Source of the DNA: a bacterium
GTDB taxonomy: Bacteria > SZUA-79 > Acidulodesulfobacterales > Acidulodesulfobacteraceae
Direction of reading: 5' to 3'
Assembly (NCBI GenBank): GCA_021795355.1
Contig: JAJYPL010000007.1
Location: forward strand, 1-46,258
Length of the DNA stretch: 46,258 bases
The translations under genes and the position numbers were made by a program. Below the pieces are notes generated by a model, which did not search any database, was not told the origin of the DNA, and saw only the letters and a list, made by a program, of their open reading frames with translations. Shown in pieces: positions 34,116-42,735 of this stretch (positions within the stretch are counted from its first letter, which is position 1; each line of letters begins with the position of its first letter).

Positions 34116-34475
34116 ATGGATTGTTTTATTAATCTGTCGGAATTTTGCGGAAATATAAATTTAAGCGGCGAGTCCGCAATGTTTTTTATCGACGAAGGAA
34201 TAATCTGCGTAGAAAAGAGAGAAAACGAATTTTATATAGACAAAAAAGCGGCGGACGACTTAATATTTATATCGGAAATGAAAAACGAACTTGGAATTAA
34301 CGATGAAGGCATCTCGGTTATACTTAATTTAAGAGAAAAAATTATCGATTACCAAAAGATGCTCTCAGCCGTTTTTGATGCCGTCAAGACTTCCAAAAGC
34401 ATAGACGAACTTATTTTTTTATTAGAAAGAAGCGAATCTTTCAAGAATATACTAACAAATTTAAAAGAATTATAA
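34116..34475 (+). CDS. CbpM/HspR-like MerR-fold chaperone modulator
   Basis: 119 aa with an N-terminal MerR-like helix-turn-helix (about 8-75; ELGINDEGISVILNLREKI is the family hallmark) and a C-terminal helical tail. It follows the CbpA-type gene by 27 bases, as CbpM follows CbpA; CbpM inhibits its J domain. HspR repressors have the same fold and often sit in dnaJ operons, so a DNA-binding role is an alternative. bioB starts 17 bases downstream. Confidence 0.75.
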   Translation: MDCFINLSEFCGNINLSGESAMFFIDEGIICVEKRENEFYIDKKAADDLIFISEMKNELGINDEGISVILNLREKIIDYQKMLSAVFDAVKTSKSIDELIFLLERSESFKNILTNLKEL

Positions 34476-34492
34476 CGAGGAAAAAACAACCT

Positions 34493-35497
34493 ATGAGTAT
34501 AGCGTTAAAAATTAAAGAACTTATAAATGAAAACATTGAAATTCCGGACGATATTCTCCTGTCTGTTTTTGAACTGTCGGGCGCAAATCTTATGCAGATT
34601 TTTTCTTTGGCTCTTGAATTAAAAGAAAAATATACCGGAAAAAAAATAAATTTTTGTTCTATTGTCAGCGCAAAAACAGGCATCTGCTCTGAAGACTGCT
34701 CATTTTGCGGCCAGTCGGCATTAGCCGGAAAAAAAGAAAAGAAAATAAAAGTAAATCCGTTAATGTCCGTTTCGGAAATAGTAGAGTCGGCTAAAGCCGC
34801 TAAAAACAACGGCGCAAATGAATTTTCCATAGTCACGAGCGGAACCAGAATATCAGACAAAAGCGAATTAAAAACTATAGCGGATGCCGTAAAAGCGATA
34901 AAAAACGAAATAGGGATAACGCCCTGCGCTTCTTTAGGGCTTATGGAATATGAGGATTTACTTTTTCTAAAAGAATGCGGACTTGAAATCTTTCATCATA
35001 ATATAGAAACCAACAGCGATTTTTTTAAAAACATATGTTCGACCCATTCTTTCGAAGACAACATAAAAACGGTTAAGTCTGCAAGAAAAGCCGGATTGAA
35101 AGTTTGTTCGGGGGTCATAATAGGAATGGGCGAATCCCGTTTGGACAGGGTAAAAATGGCTAAAGAGATAAAAGAACTTGAAGTCGATAATATACCGATA
35201 AACTTTTTAAACCCTATAAAAGGAACTCCGCTTGAAAATATCGAACCCCTTACTCCTATGGAATGCCTTAAAACAATAGCAATGTTCAGAATAGTCAACC
35301 CGGAAAAGAACATACTGGCGCAGGGCGGCCGCGAGTATAACATGCGCCAGCTTCAACCGCTCGCCCTTATGTCGGGAGCAAACGGGCTCCTTTTAGGAAA
35401 CTATCTGCTGACTTCAGGGAGAAACCCTGAATTGGATTTAGAATTAATTAACGATCTCGGATTTGAAGCAAACAATCTTATTAACGTTCCCGCATAA
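34493..35497 (+). CDS. bioB: Biotin synthase
   Basis: Radical SAM enzyme that inserts sulfur into dethiobiotin. The cluster motif CSEDCSFC is near residue 63; EFSIVTSGTR, ETNSDFF and IPINFLNPIKGTP are family motifs, and the second-cluster arginine region is present. 334 aa. It is separated from bioF/bioC by pal and the chaperone pair and may be co-transcribed with the latter. A GAGG site lies upstream. Confidence 0.94.
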   Translation: MSIALKIKELINENIEIPDDILLSVFELSGANLMQIFSLALELKEKYTGKKINFCSIVSAKTGICSEDCSFCGQSALAGKKEKKIKVNPLMSVSEIVESAKAAKNNGANEFSIVTSGTRISDKSELKTIADAVKAIKNEIGITPCASLGLMEYEDLLFLKECGLEIFHHNIETNSDFFKNICSTHSFEDNIKTVKSARKAGLKVCSGVIIGMGESRLDRVKMAKEIKELEVDNIPINFLNPIKGTPLENIEPLTPMECLKTIAMFRIVNPEKNILAQGGREYNMRQLQPLALMSGANGLLLGNYLLTSGRNPELDLELINDLGFEANNLINVPA

Positions 35498-35506
35498 CTT
35501 ATCTAC

Positions 35507-35980
35507 ATGCCAAACGTCAAAAATAAAAAAGCGCTCGGCATAGATTACGGCTTAAAAAGAATCGGATTATCCTTAAGCGACGACACGCAAACAATTGCTT
35601 TTCCTTTAAAATATATATTAAACGATTCGTTAAAAAAAACTATTTCCGAGTTAAAAACTGTAATCGAAGAAGAAAATGTAGGACTTTTAGTTATAGGAAT
35701 GCCTATAGGCCTTAAGGGAAAAAAAACCGAAATATCGACGGAAATAGAAAAATTTATCGAAATTTTAAAAGAAAGCTTAAAAGAAAAAATCTACGAAGGT
35801 ATGGCAATAGCCGTTTACGATGAAAGATTTTCTTCGGCGCAGGCTCAAAGAAGCCTTATAGAACAAAATATTAAAAGAAATAAAAGGAAAGAAAAAATAG
35901 ACTCTATAGCTTCAACATTTATACTTCAGTCTTATCTGGATAAACAAAAAAATATGATTGAAAAAAAAATATCGGAATAA
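35507..35980 (+). CDS. ruvX: YqgF/RuvX-family putative pre-16S rRNA nuclease
   Basis: 157 aa RNase H-fold protein. ALGIDYGLKRIGLSLSDD at the N-terminus, VIGMPIGLKG, AVYDERFSSAQAQ and the C-terminal KIDSIASTFILQSYLD carry the conserved acidic residues. It is implicated in 16S rRNA 5'-end maturation. It starts 10 bases after bioB, and mltG follows after 53 bases; ruvX-mltG is a frequent pair. Confidence 0.92.
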   Translation: MPNVKNKKALGIDYGLKRIGLSLSDDTQTIAFPLKYILNDSLKKTISELKTVIEEENVGLLVIGMPIGLKGKKTEISTEIEKFIEILKESLKEKIYEGMAIAVYDERFSSAQAQRSLIEQNIKRNKRKEKIDSIASTFILQSYLDKQKNMIEKKISE

Positions 35981-36032
35981 ATGGTTAAAATCTTTTTATA
36001 ATTCGCGCTTTATAAATTTCACAATAAAGTAA

Positions 36033-37070
36033 ATGTGCTATTTCGACTATACGCTTTATAAGCGGGTAAAAAAAATAACTTTTATTCTAAAAATTTTAAT
36101 TCCGATAATAATTATCGGATATATTTTTTTATATGCTTTTACTCCCCAATCTTTTATAAGTTCAAAACCGAAAATAATCGTCGTTAATAAAGGAAGCTCA
36201 TTAAAAGAAATAGTATATAAACTTTATAATAAAAAAGTAATAAATAATCCCTATCTATTCTATTTTATAGGATTTATAAGCGGTTATTCAAGATATATAC
36301 AAGAAGGCACCTATTATATATCGATAAATGAATCGCCTGCGGAAATATATCATGAGTTTGTAAACGGCAGAGTAGCAACGTCCAAGGTTTCAATCGCTCC
36401 GGGATTAAATATATTTGAAATAGCCGAAATTTTATCTAAAAATCATATAACAAACAAAAAACTTTTCTTAAAAAAATGCTACGACAAAAAATTTCTTTTG
36501 AGTATTAAGGTAGATGCGCCAAGCGCGGAAGGCTTTTTGTATCCCGACACTTATATATTTAAAATAAATTCAAATCCTGAAGATATAATTAAAGATATGG
36601 TAAATAATTTTTATTCAAAAACTAAAAAAATTAAACCGGATTACAAAGAGTTAATTATAGCTTCCCTTATAATAAAAGAAGCCGACGAAAAACTTAAAAA
36701 CTCGGTAAGTTTTATATCTTCCGTCATACATAACAGATTAAAAATCAATATGCCTTTAGATATCGATTCGACATCCATTTACGCTATGAACGTTATAATG
36801 TATAAAAATTACTTAAGGAACGGAAATGCATATAAAGTTATTCTGCATATGAAACCTCAATATCTTAAAATGAAATCGCCTTACAATACTTATCTAAACT
36901 ACGGACTTCCGCCTACTCCTATAGCAGATCCCGATCTGGAATCTATCGAATCCGCAATGCATCCCGCTAAAACCAAGTATTTGTATTATATATCTACTAA
37001 AATGGGCAAAACAGTATTCTCCGATAATCTTTCGGGGCAAATAAAACATATTGACAAATATCTTAAATAA
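36033..37070 (+). CDS. mltG: Endolytic transglycosylase MltG
   Basis: 345 aa inner-membrane protein. A single transmembrane helix (about 15-36) is followed by a LysM-like subdomain (about 50-110) and the YceG domain. The catalytic Glu is in IASLIIKEADEKL near residue 216, and SSVIHNRLKINMPLDIDSTS is family-specific. It cuts nascent peptidoglycan glycan strands, acting as a terminator of their synthesis. No Shine-Dalgarno is seen. Confidence 0.92.
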   Translation: MCYFDYTLYKRVKKITFILKILIPIIIIGYIFLYAFTPQSFISSKPKIIVVNKGSSLKEIVYKLYNKKVINNPYLFYFIGFISGYSRYIQEGTYYISINESPAEIYHEFVNGRVATSKVSIAPGLNIFEIAEILSKNHITNKKLFLKKCYDKKFLLSIKVDAPSAEGFLYPDTYIFKINSNPEDIIKDMVNNFYSKTKKIKPDYKELIIASLIIKEADEKLKNSVSFISSVIHNRLKINMPLDIDSTSIYAMNVIMYKNYLRNGNAYKVILHMKPQYLKMKSPYNTYLNYGLPPTPIADPDLESIESAMHPAKTKYLYYISTKMGKTVFSDNLSGQIKHIDKYLK

Positions 37071-37197
37071 TAATTTAATATAACTAATTATATAATTTAT
37101 CAAACTATACCGCAAAAACATTATTTTTTTAAAATAATCCAACTAATTATGCTAAAATATAAATTATAATATTAATTTTAAGAATGGAGGACTATTA

Positions 37198-37947
37198 ATG
37201 CTTTTAAAAAGTAAAAAAATTAAGATTTTTGCTTTGATCTTAGCTCTTCTTATTCCTGCGCTTGCTTTTTCGGGTTGCGCCACCACCGCCGGAAACTCGA
37301 CTAGCGCCAGCGGATTATCTTCAGGCAATGTTGCGTTAAGCACTAAAATGAGTTCCAGCATATTTCTACAGCCTGTGTCTCCCCAGGATAAAATAGTTTA
37401 CGTAAGCACTAGAAATACTTCTACCGCTACCGGACTCAATTTTAAAAATCAATTGATTTCGGAATTAATAAGCGAAGGCTACAGGGTAACGAATAATCCG
37501 CAGGAAGCAAATTTTATGGTAATGTCTAACGTGCTGTATATCGGAAAAGAAACTTCGAATTATACGCTTGCCGGAGCTTTAGCCGGAGGTTTTGGCGGAG
37601 CCTTAATCGGTTCAAGATATAATTCAGGAACTTCTACGGTAGCCAGCGGCGCTCTTGGCGCATTAGCCGGCGGCATACTTGGCTCTTTGCTTGCGAGCAC
37701 TAAATACATGATGGTAGTCGATATTCAGTTAGAGGAAAGGCAAGTCGGCACGTACACCACCAGTTCCACGAATGCAAGCCAGGGCATAGCAAGCAACGTA
37801 ACTACGTATAATGCCGGAGTTAAAAACTGGGCTATTTACAGAGACAGAATAATATCTCAGGCTTCTGCTATGAATTTAAACTTTGCTTCCGCCGAGCCCT
37901 TATTGAAACAACAAATGGCTCATTCTATAGCAAACTTACTGCCGTGA
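37198..37947 (+). CDS. TraT-family outer-membrane lipoprotein
   Basis: 249 aa with a lipoprotein signal (lipobox FSGC, Cys near residue 23). The body matches TraT: an N-terminal alpha/beta region ending EANFMVMSNVLYIGKE, two Gly/Ala-rich hydrophobic hairpins (LAGALAGGFGGALIGS and ALGALAGGILGSLLAS), VVDIQLEERQVG, and PLLKQQMAHSIANLLP at the end. F-plasmid TraT blocks mating-pair formation and gives serum resistance. No transfer genes are present, so this is a chromosomal member of unknown role. A strong GGAGG ribosome site and a TGCTAAAAT extended -10 (about 37149) suggest high expression. Confidence 0.87.
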   Translation: MLLKSKKIKIFALILALLIPALAFSGCATTAGNSTSASGLSSGNVALSTKMSSSIFLQPVSPQDKIVYVSTRNTSTATGLNFKNQLISELISEGYRVTNNPQEANFMVMSNVLYIGKETSNYTLAGALAGGFGGALIGSRYNSGTSTVASGALGALAGGILGSLLASTKYMMVVDIQLEERQVGTYTTSSTNASQGIASNVTTYNAGVKNWAIYRDRIISQASAMNLNFASAEPLLKQQMAHSIANLLP

Positions 37948-37963
37948 AAATTTGATTATATTA

Positions 37964-38009
37964 AATAAAGAGCCGATAAATATAAATTTATATTTATCGG
38001 CTCTTTATT
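37964..38009. terminator. Bidirectional terminator between the TraT-like gene and the modC-type gene
   Basis: Perfect long stem: AATAAAGAGCCGATAAATAT and its complement, with T-rich sequence on both sides. It ends two convergent genes. Confidence 0.9.
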
Positions 38010-38029
38010 ATTTTATTAAGTTATTTTTT

Positions 38030-39208
38030 TTATTGCAATTTTCCGTTTACATGCTGCTTCTTCTTTATTATATGTATTGCGGATTTCTTAAGGGAAATCG
38101 ACACCGTCTTACCTGCCGATAATTTCATTATTTCATAAGCATGAAACGGCATTAAAACCTTAAATTGTATATTGCCTAATTGATTTTCGGACGTACTTAT
38201 CAATATTTCCATCATACGCGAAGTAAAAACCGCGGACGTTATTTTCCCTTTGAAATGATTTTCTTTTACGGCATTTGAAGGCATTCTGTCTTCCCTTAAA
38301 ATAATTATATCTTCGGGTCTTATGACAAAATATACATCCTCATTTTCTTCAAATTCCGGTTGATAATAGCATTCAATATACCAATCGTTATCGGAACCGT
38401 TATTTTTAAAATAAATCGTAATTTTATTATTTTTTTTATCTACTGACATTATTTTACCTTCAAATATGTTATCGGTTCCCATAAGGCAGGCGGTATCCCA
38501 AGAAGACGGCTTTTTAATAATATCTTCAGGATTTCCAAACTCCTGGATGTATCCTTTATTTAAAATAAACATAGTATCTGAAAGGTTCATTATGTCTTCA
38601 ATGTCGTGGGTAACCAGAAGTATAGTTATTTTAAGTTCCTTTTGTATTTTTTTAATTAAACTCCTTACTTTTGTCTTTGAAATAATGTCTAAATTAGAAA
38701 ACGGTTCATCCATAAGTATGATATCAGGGTTAGTTACGATTGCGCGCGCCAAACTTATTCTTTGCGACTGCCCCATGCTTATTTCGTTCGGAAATCTATT
38801 TTCTAAACCCGATATTCCCAAAATATCCATAATATTCAGAACTATATCTTTAACGGATTTTTTGTTTTGTTTATGCAAAGATAGTTTTGCTTTATTTTTA
38901 TTTAATTTCAAACCAAAAGCGATATTCTCCATGATATTCATATTTGGGAATAAAAGCGGTTCATCCATCACGAGAGAAATAGACCTCTCATACGGCTCCA
39001 TTTTACCGATATTTTTTCCGTTTAAAAAAACGTCTCCGGAATCCTGTTTTAACAAGCCGCAAATTATAGATAAAACGGTACTTTTGCCCTCGCCGGAATA
39101 GCCGAATATCGAAGATATTTCGCCTTTTTTAATAGAAAACGAAACGTCTTTTAGTATTTTTTTATTTTTAAAGGATTTATTGATATTTTTTACTTCTAAA
39201 AAGTCCAT
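38030..39208 (-). CDS. Molybdate/tungstate-type ABC transporter ATPase
   Basis: 392 aa. The ATPase domain (1-235) has Walker A GYSGEGKST, signature SMGQSQRISLARA and Walker B LMDEPFSNLD. The C-terminal part (about 240-385) is a TOBE-like regulatory domain (EDVYFVIRPEDIIIL, AGKTVSISLKKSAIHII) that senses oxyanion in ModC/WtpC/CysA-type ATPases. It lies 15 bases after the permease gene. Substrate could be molybdate, tungstate or, less likely, sulfate/thiosulfate. Confidence 0.87.
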   Translation of the reverse strand: MDFLEVKNINKSFKNKKILKDVSFSIKKGEISSIFGYSGEGKSTVLSIICGLLKQDSGDVFLNGKNIGKMEPYERSISLVMDEPLLFPNMNIMENIAFGLKLNKNKAKLSLHKQNKKSVKDIVLNIMDILGISGLENRFPNEISMGQSQRISLARAIVTNPDIILMDEPFSNLDIISKTKVRSLIKKIQKELKITILLVTHDIEDIMNLSDTMFILNKGYIQEFGNPEDIIKKPSSWDTACLMGTDNIFEGKIMSVDKKNNKITIYFKNNGSDNDWYIECYYQPEFEENEDVYFVIRPEDIIILREDRMPSNAVKENHFKGKITSAVFTSRMMEILISTSENQLGNIQFKVLMPFHAYEIMKLSAGKTVSISLKKSAIHIIKKKQHVNGKLQ

Positions 39209-39223
39209 TTTATTTAAATTATA

Positions 39224-40045
39224 TTATTTAGTAAGTTTTGCTCTATAATAAAAAAATTTAAAAACTCCAAGCGACATAAAAGAAATTATCATTAATAAAG
39301 CGGAAATAGCTATTGCCGCAGGATAATTTCCATAGCTAGTTTTAACAAAAACTTCTATAGGGGCGGTTTCCGTAAGGTTAGGTATAACGCCGGATACCAT
39401 CTGCGTGGCGGCATATTCACCTATAGACCTTGACCAGCTCATAGCTATGCCCGCTAGTAAACCGTTAAAAGAAAGAGGGAGTATTATTTTATATAATATC
39501 TCAAAAGACGAAGCGCCTAAGGTTTTGCTTAAATTAATCATTTTTCTGTTTATAGAATCGAACGATTCTTTTAAAATATTTACGAAAAAAGGAAATGAAA
39601 TTATTAACTGCACAAGAACTATTCCCTGAGGAGTAAAAACAAACTTTATACCGTGGGATATAAAAAATTTGCCTATTGGATTTAACGGCCCCATTGTAAT
39701 TAATACGGCAAAACCTATCACTAATGGCGACATAGTAAGAGGAAGAGTGCTTATTAAATCTAATAAAAAAGAAAATTTATTTTTTTTAAAAGATAATATA
39801 TAGCTTAAAGGTATGCCTATTATCAGATTTATCAAGACAACTAACGACGATAATTTGAAACTTAAAAAAATTGAGTTCCAGAGATGAATGTTAGATAATT
39901 CCGATATAAAAATTTTTAACGAAGTTTGAAAAAATATGCCGGATAGAATTAAGGCTAAACTTATAAAAAAAACAAAACTTATAAAAAAAACTATAATATC
40001 GAATATTTTATTGTTTCTAATGAATAATTTTTTAAAAATTTGCAT
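39224..40045 (-). CDS. Molybdate/tungstate-type ABC transporter permease
   Basis: 273 aa with about six membrane helices. The inner-membrane component signature is seen in SKTLGASSFEILYKIILP and the following SWSRSIGEYAA, typical of ModB/WtpB/CysT permeases. It lies between the ATPase and the binding-protein genes. A terminator hairpin upstream separates it from the binding protein. Confidence 0.87.
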   Translation of the reverse strand: MQIFKKLFIRNNKIFDIIVFFISFVFFISLALILSGIFFQTSLKIFISELSNIHLWNSIFLSFKLSSLVVLINLIIGIPLSYILSFKKNKFSFLLDLISTLPLTMSPLVIGFAVLITMGPLNPIGKFFISHGIKFVFTPQGIVLVQLIISFPFFVNILKESFDSINRKMINLSKTLGASSFEILYKIILPLSFNGLLAGIAMSWSRSIGEYAATQMVSGVIPNLTETAPIEVFVKTSYGNYPAAIAISALLMIISFMSLGVFKFFYYRAKLTK

Positions 40046-40090
40046 AGGGCAAAATTCATATAACGTTGAATTAATTAAAGCTATAAAAAA

Positions 40091-40128
40091 AATAACTATC
40101 GCATATATGATACTCTGCGATAGTTATT
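40091..40128 (-). terminator. Intrinsic terminator between the modA- and modB-type genes
   Basis: On the minus strand AATAACTATCGCA and its complement form a 13-bp stem with a 12-base loop, followed directly by eight T residues. It lies 55 bases after the binding-protein stop and upstream of the permease, so it should lower expression of the permease and ATPase. Confidence 0.85.
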
Positions 40129-40182
40129 AATTATATAACACAGTCTGTCAAATATCTATTATTTTTTAATTATGATTTTCCA

Positions 40183-41016
40183 TTATTTTGCTGGAGTGAA
40201 ACCCCAATATTTGAGTATTTTTCTTCCTCTGCTTGAAAATAAAAGTTTTTCAAAATCTTTATCTAAAGCCTTATGCTTCGACTGATTAAGTATAGAGACC
40301 GTAAATTTTGCATGTGTATTATATTTAGCCGGAATTTTTATTATATTAATTTTAGCTCCGGCTTTTTGAAGTTCCAAAAGTTGAGAGGTATATAATATTC
40401 CCAAATCGGTATTTCCGGATTCTAAAATAGGCATTACAAGCGCGGCATCCAACAGATGATCGGCATGAGACGTAATTATTTTAAATGCTCCCGGGTATTT
40501 TTTATTTATCCTTCTAAACATTGCCCATGTATAGTCGCCCGCGGGATCGCTGTGAGGGCTTGAGGTCGTTAAAGACACGTTTTTATCCATTAATTTTTTT
40601 ATCAGGTTTTTTTCGGTTACATGCCCAGGATTATTTATTGGAGTTGCGGCGGCAAGATAATCGTAAGCAAATATTTTATACGAATTTAAAAAACCTTTTT
40701 TTTCAAGCCGTCTTTGAAATTTTCCGTTAGCCGATAAAAACATATCGGCAGGCGCACCTTCTTCTATATCTCCCTTCAAAACTCCTGCGCCTAAAAAATC
40801 GTAATATATATGTACGCCTGGATGTTCTTTTTTAAAAATTTTGCCTATTTCGGTTATCGGCTTAGGAAGCGCGTCCGCCGCAAGAATTCTTAATGTTGCA
40901 GCATCAGCTTTCTTAAATGCAAAATTAAATGAAATAAATGAAATCAGCATAAACAAAAATAAAAATGCCGATAATTTTTCAAAAATTGTTACAAAGGCTT
41001 TCTTTTCTTTTTTCAT
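40183..41016 (-). CDS. modA: Molybdate/tungstate-binding periplasmic protein (ModA/WtpA type)
   Basis: 277 aa with a signal peptide (hydrophobic residues about 15-38, cleavage near KADAA). The mature part begins LRILAADALPKPITEIGK, then GAPADMFLSAN and SDPAGDYTWAMFRR, the ModA signatures around the oxyanion site. It delivers molybdate or tungstate to the permease. A very strong ribosome site (GAGAGGGGG) precedes the ATG. The 279 bases upstream are AT-rich; I see no Moco riboswitch and no ModE palindrome that I would trust. Confidence 0.88.
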   Translation of the reverse strand: MKKEKKAFVTIFEKLSAFLFLFMLISFISFNFAFKKADAATLRILAADALPKPITEIGKIFKKEHPGVHIYYDFLGAGVLKGDIEEGAPADMFLSANGKFQRRLEKKGFLNSYKIFAYDYLAAATPINNPGHVTEKNLIKKLMDKNVSLTTSSPHSDPAGDYTWAMFRRINKKYPGAFKIITSHADHLLDAALVMPILESGNTDLGILYTSQLLELQKAGAKINIIKIPAKYNTHAKFTVSILNQSKHKALDKDFEKLLFSSRGRKILKYWGFTPAK

Positions 41017-41295
41017 TTTTACCCCCTCTCTTTTAAATTAATATCATGTGTAGTTTGCGAAAATCTTCCTATTTTTGATACATAATTATAAAAATATTTA
41101 TTTAAATTATATTGATATAATGCTAAATAAAAAAAATTGTAAATTTTTTATTAAACCTGCGGAAGATATTTTTATGATTAAAAAATGTAAAAATATGTGA
41201 AAAAAAATTGTTAGGTCTATTATGATATAACGAAAAATAAAAGTCAAGTAAAAATTAAGAAATAGGCGATTGACCAGAAAAGGGCTTGCTTAAAA

Positions 41296-42666
41296 TTAAT
41301 CCGACGCATTTTTAGCGGCAGATAGGACTTTTGTTTTCAATCTTCCGTCGCTTAAAAGCAGTATTAAATTTTCGTTTTCTTTAACTTGAGATACCGAAGA
41401 AACCACAGTATTTTGCTCGCTAAATGTTATAGAATATCCCCTTTTTAAAACTTTATAAGGACTTAATGAATTTAAGGCTTTTTTCTCGGTATTTATTCTA
41501 TTCCTATAGTTTAAAATTCTTGAGAGAGCGGATTTTTCAAGCTTTTCCGATAATCCGTTTATATAAAGCCTTCGTTCTTTAAGAATATTTAACGGATTCT
41601 TAAGAAAAAGCCTTTTTCTTAAGTGCGAAATATTAATATTTAATAAATTAATTTTCCCGTCAATTAATTCATGCATATTTTCCACAAGGTCATTAATACG
41701 TATTTTTTTGTTTTCGATTAATCTTTTTGGAGATACTTTTTCGATATTTTGAATTAAACGCGAAAGAGAGTTTTTTTTGTTTGAGATTGCTTTAACGGCT
41801 GCGGATTTCAAACGGACGGTTAGAGATTTTAACTGCCTTATAAGTTCGGATTTTACGGGAACCGCCATCTCCGCGGCATTCGACGGGGTAGAAGCACGCC
41901 TGTCTGCAACAAAGTCAGCTATAGTAAAATCGGTTTCGTGCCCTACGGCGCTGATAATCGGAATTTTAGAGTTATAAATAGCTCTTGCGGTAATTTCTTC
42001 GTTAAATGCCCACAAGTCTTCTATGCTGCCTCCGCCTCTTCCGACAATTATTACGTCTATTTTTCTTTCACTATTACTGTATTTATTTAATAATTCGATA
42101 GCACCGGCTATTTCTGCGGCGGCGTTTAATCCCTGCACTGAGGCGTTTGCAAAAATTATTGAAACGTTTTCAAATCTCGACGTAATAATTTTTACCATGT
42201 CATGAAGCACTGCGCCGTTCCTTGAAGTAACTATACCTATTCTTTCCGGTAAAAACGGTATCGTCCTTTTTCTTGATTCGTCAAAAAGTCCTTCTTTTTT
42301 TAATTTTTCTTTTAAACGCTCGAACATTACGTAAAGTTCGCCGTAACCGAAAGGTTCTATTTCCGAAACTATAAAACTGTATTCTCCTCTTGGCTCGTAA
42401 AGGTTTAACCTGCCGTAAACAGTAACGGACATACCTTCTTTTAATTCGCATCTTATTTTGCGGAGATCGCTTTTAAATATTATGCATTTTAATTTGGCAA
42501 ACTCGTCTTTTATATCAAAATAATAGCCGGATGAATAATTAGTTTTTAAACCCGAAATCTCGCCTTTAATCCTTATGTTATAAAAATTATCTTCAAGCGT
42601 AACCTTTATTAGTTTCGTAAGCTCGGAAACCGTAAAAACCAACTGCTCTCTTTGAATGTCTTCCAT
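41296..42666 (-). CDS. xseA: Exodeoxyribonuclease VII large subunit
   Basis: 456 aa. The N-terminal OB fold (about 1-105) has KLIKVTLEDNFYNIRIKGEI; the catalytic domain contains IGIVTSRNGAVLHDMV, VDVIIVGRGGGSIEDLWAFN and AVGHETDFTIADFVADRR; a long coiled-coil region leads to the C-terminal GYSI motif. It degrades single-stranded DNA with the small subunit XseB, not in the window. The upstream gap holds a palindromic repeat. Confidence 0.95.
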   Translation of the reverse strand: MEDIQREQLVFTVSELTKLIKVTLEDNFYNIRIKGEISGLKTNYSSGYYFDIKDEFAKLKCIIFKSDLRKIRCELKEGMSVTVYGRLNLYEPRGEYSFIVSEIEPFGYGELYVMFERLKEKLKKEGLFDESRKRTIPFLPERIGIVTSRNGAVLHDMVKIITSRFENVSIIFANASVQGLNAAAEIAGAIELLNKYSNSERKIDVIIVGRGGGSIEDLWAFNEEITARAIYNSKIPIISAVGHETDFTIADFVADRRASTPSNAAEMAVPVKSELIRQLKSLTVRLKSAAVKAISNKKNSLSRLIQNIEKVSPKRLIENKKIRINDLVENMHELIDGKINLLNINISHLRKRLFLKNPLNILKERRLYINGLSEKLEKSALSRILNYRNRINTEKKALNSLSPYKVLKRGYSITFSEQNTVVSSVSQVKENENLILLLSDGRLKTKVLSAAKNASD

Positions 42667-42680
42667 AATTTCAATTTGTA

Positions 42681-42709
42681 ACGCTAACAGAATTGAATTC
42701 TGTTAGCGT
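42681..42709. repeat. Palindromic repeat (ACAGAATT family), arms ACGCTA/TAGCGT
   Basis: Perfect palindrome with a central G. The 17-base core is identical to that at 16543 but the arms differ in sequence and remain complementary. It lies 26 bases after the efflux-pump stop and 15 bases before xseA. Confidence 0.85.
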
Positions 42710-42735
42710 ATTTATTTTAGATGATTAATTTAATT

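Noticed and set aside
41017-41295. Moco riboswitch or ModE site upstream of the modA-type gene
   Set aside because: The sequence is AT-rich without the expected GC-rich helices or a convincing ModE palindrome.
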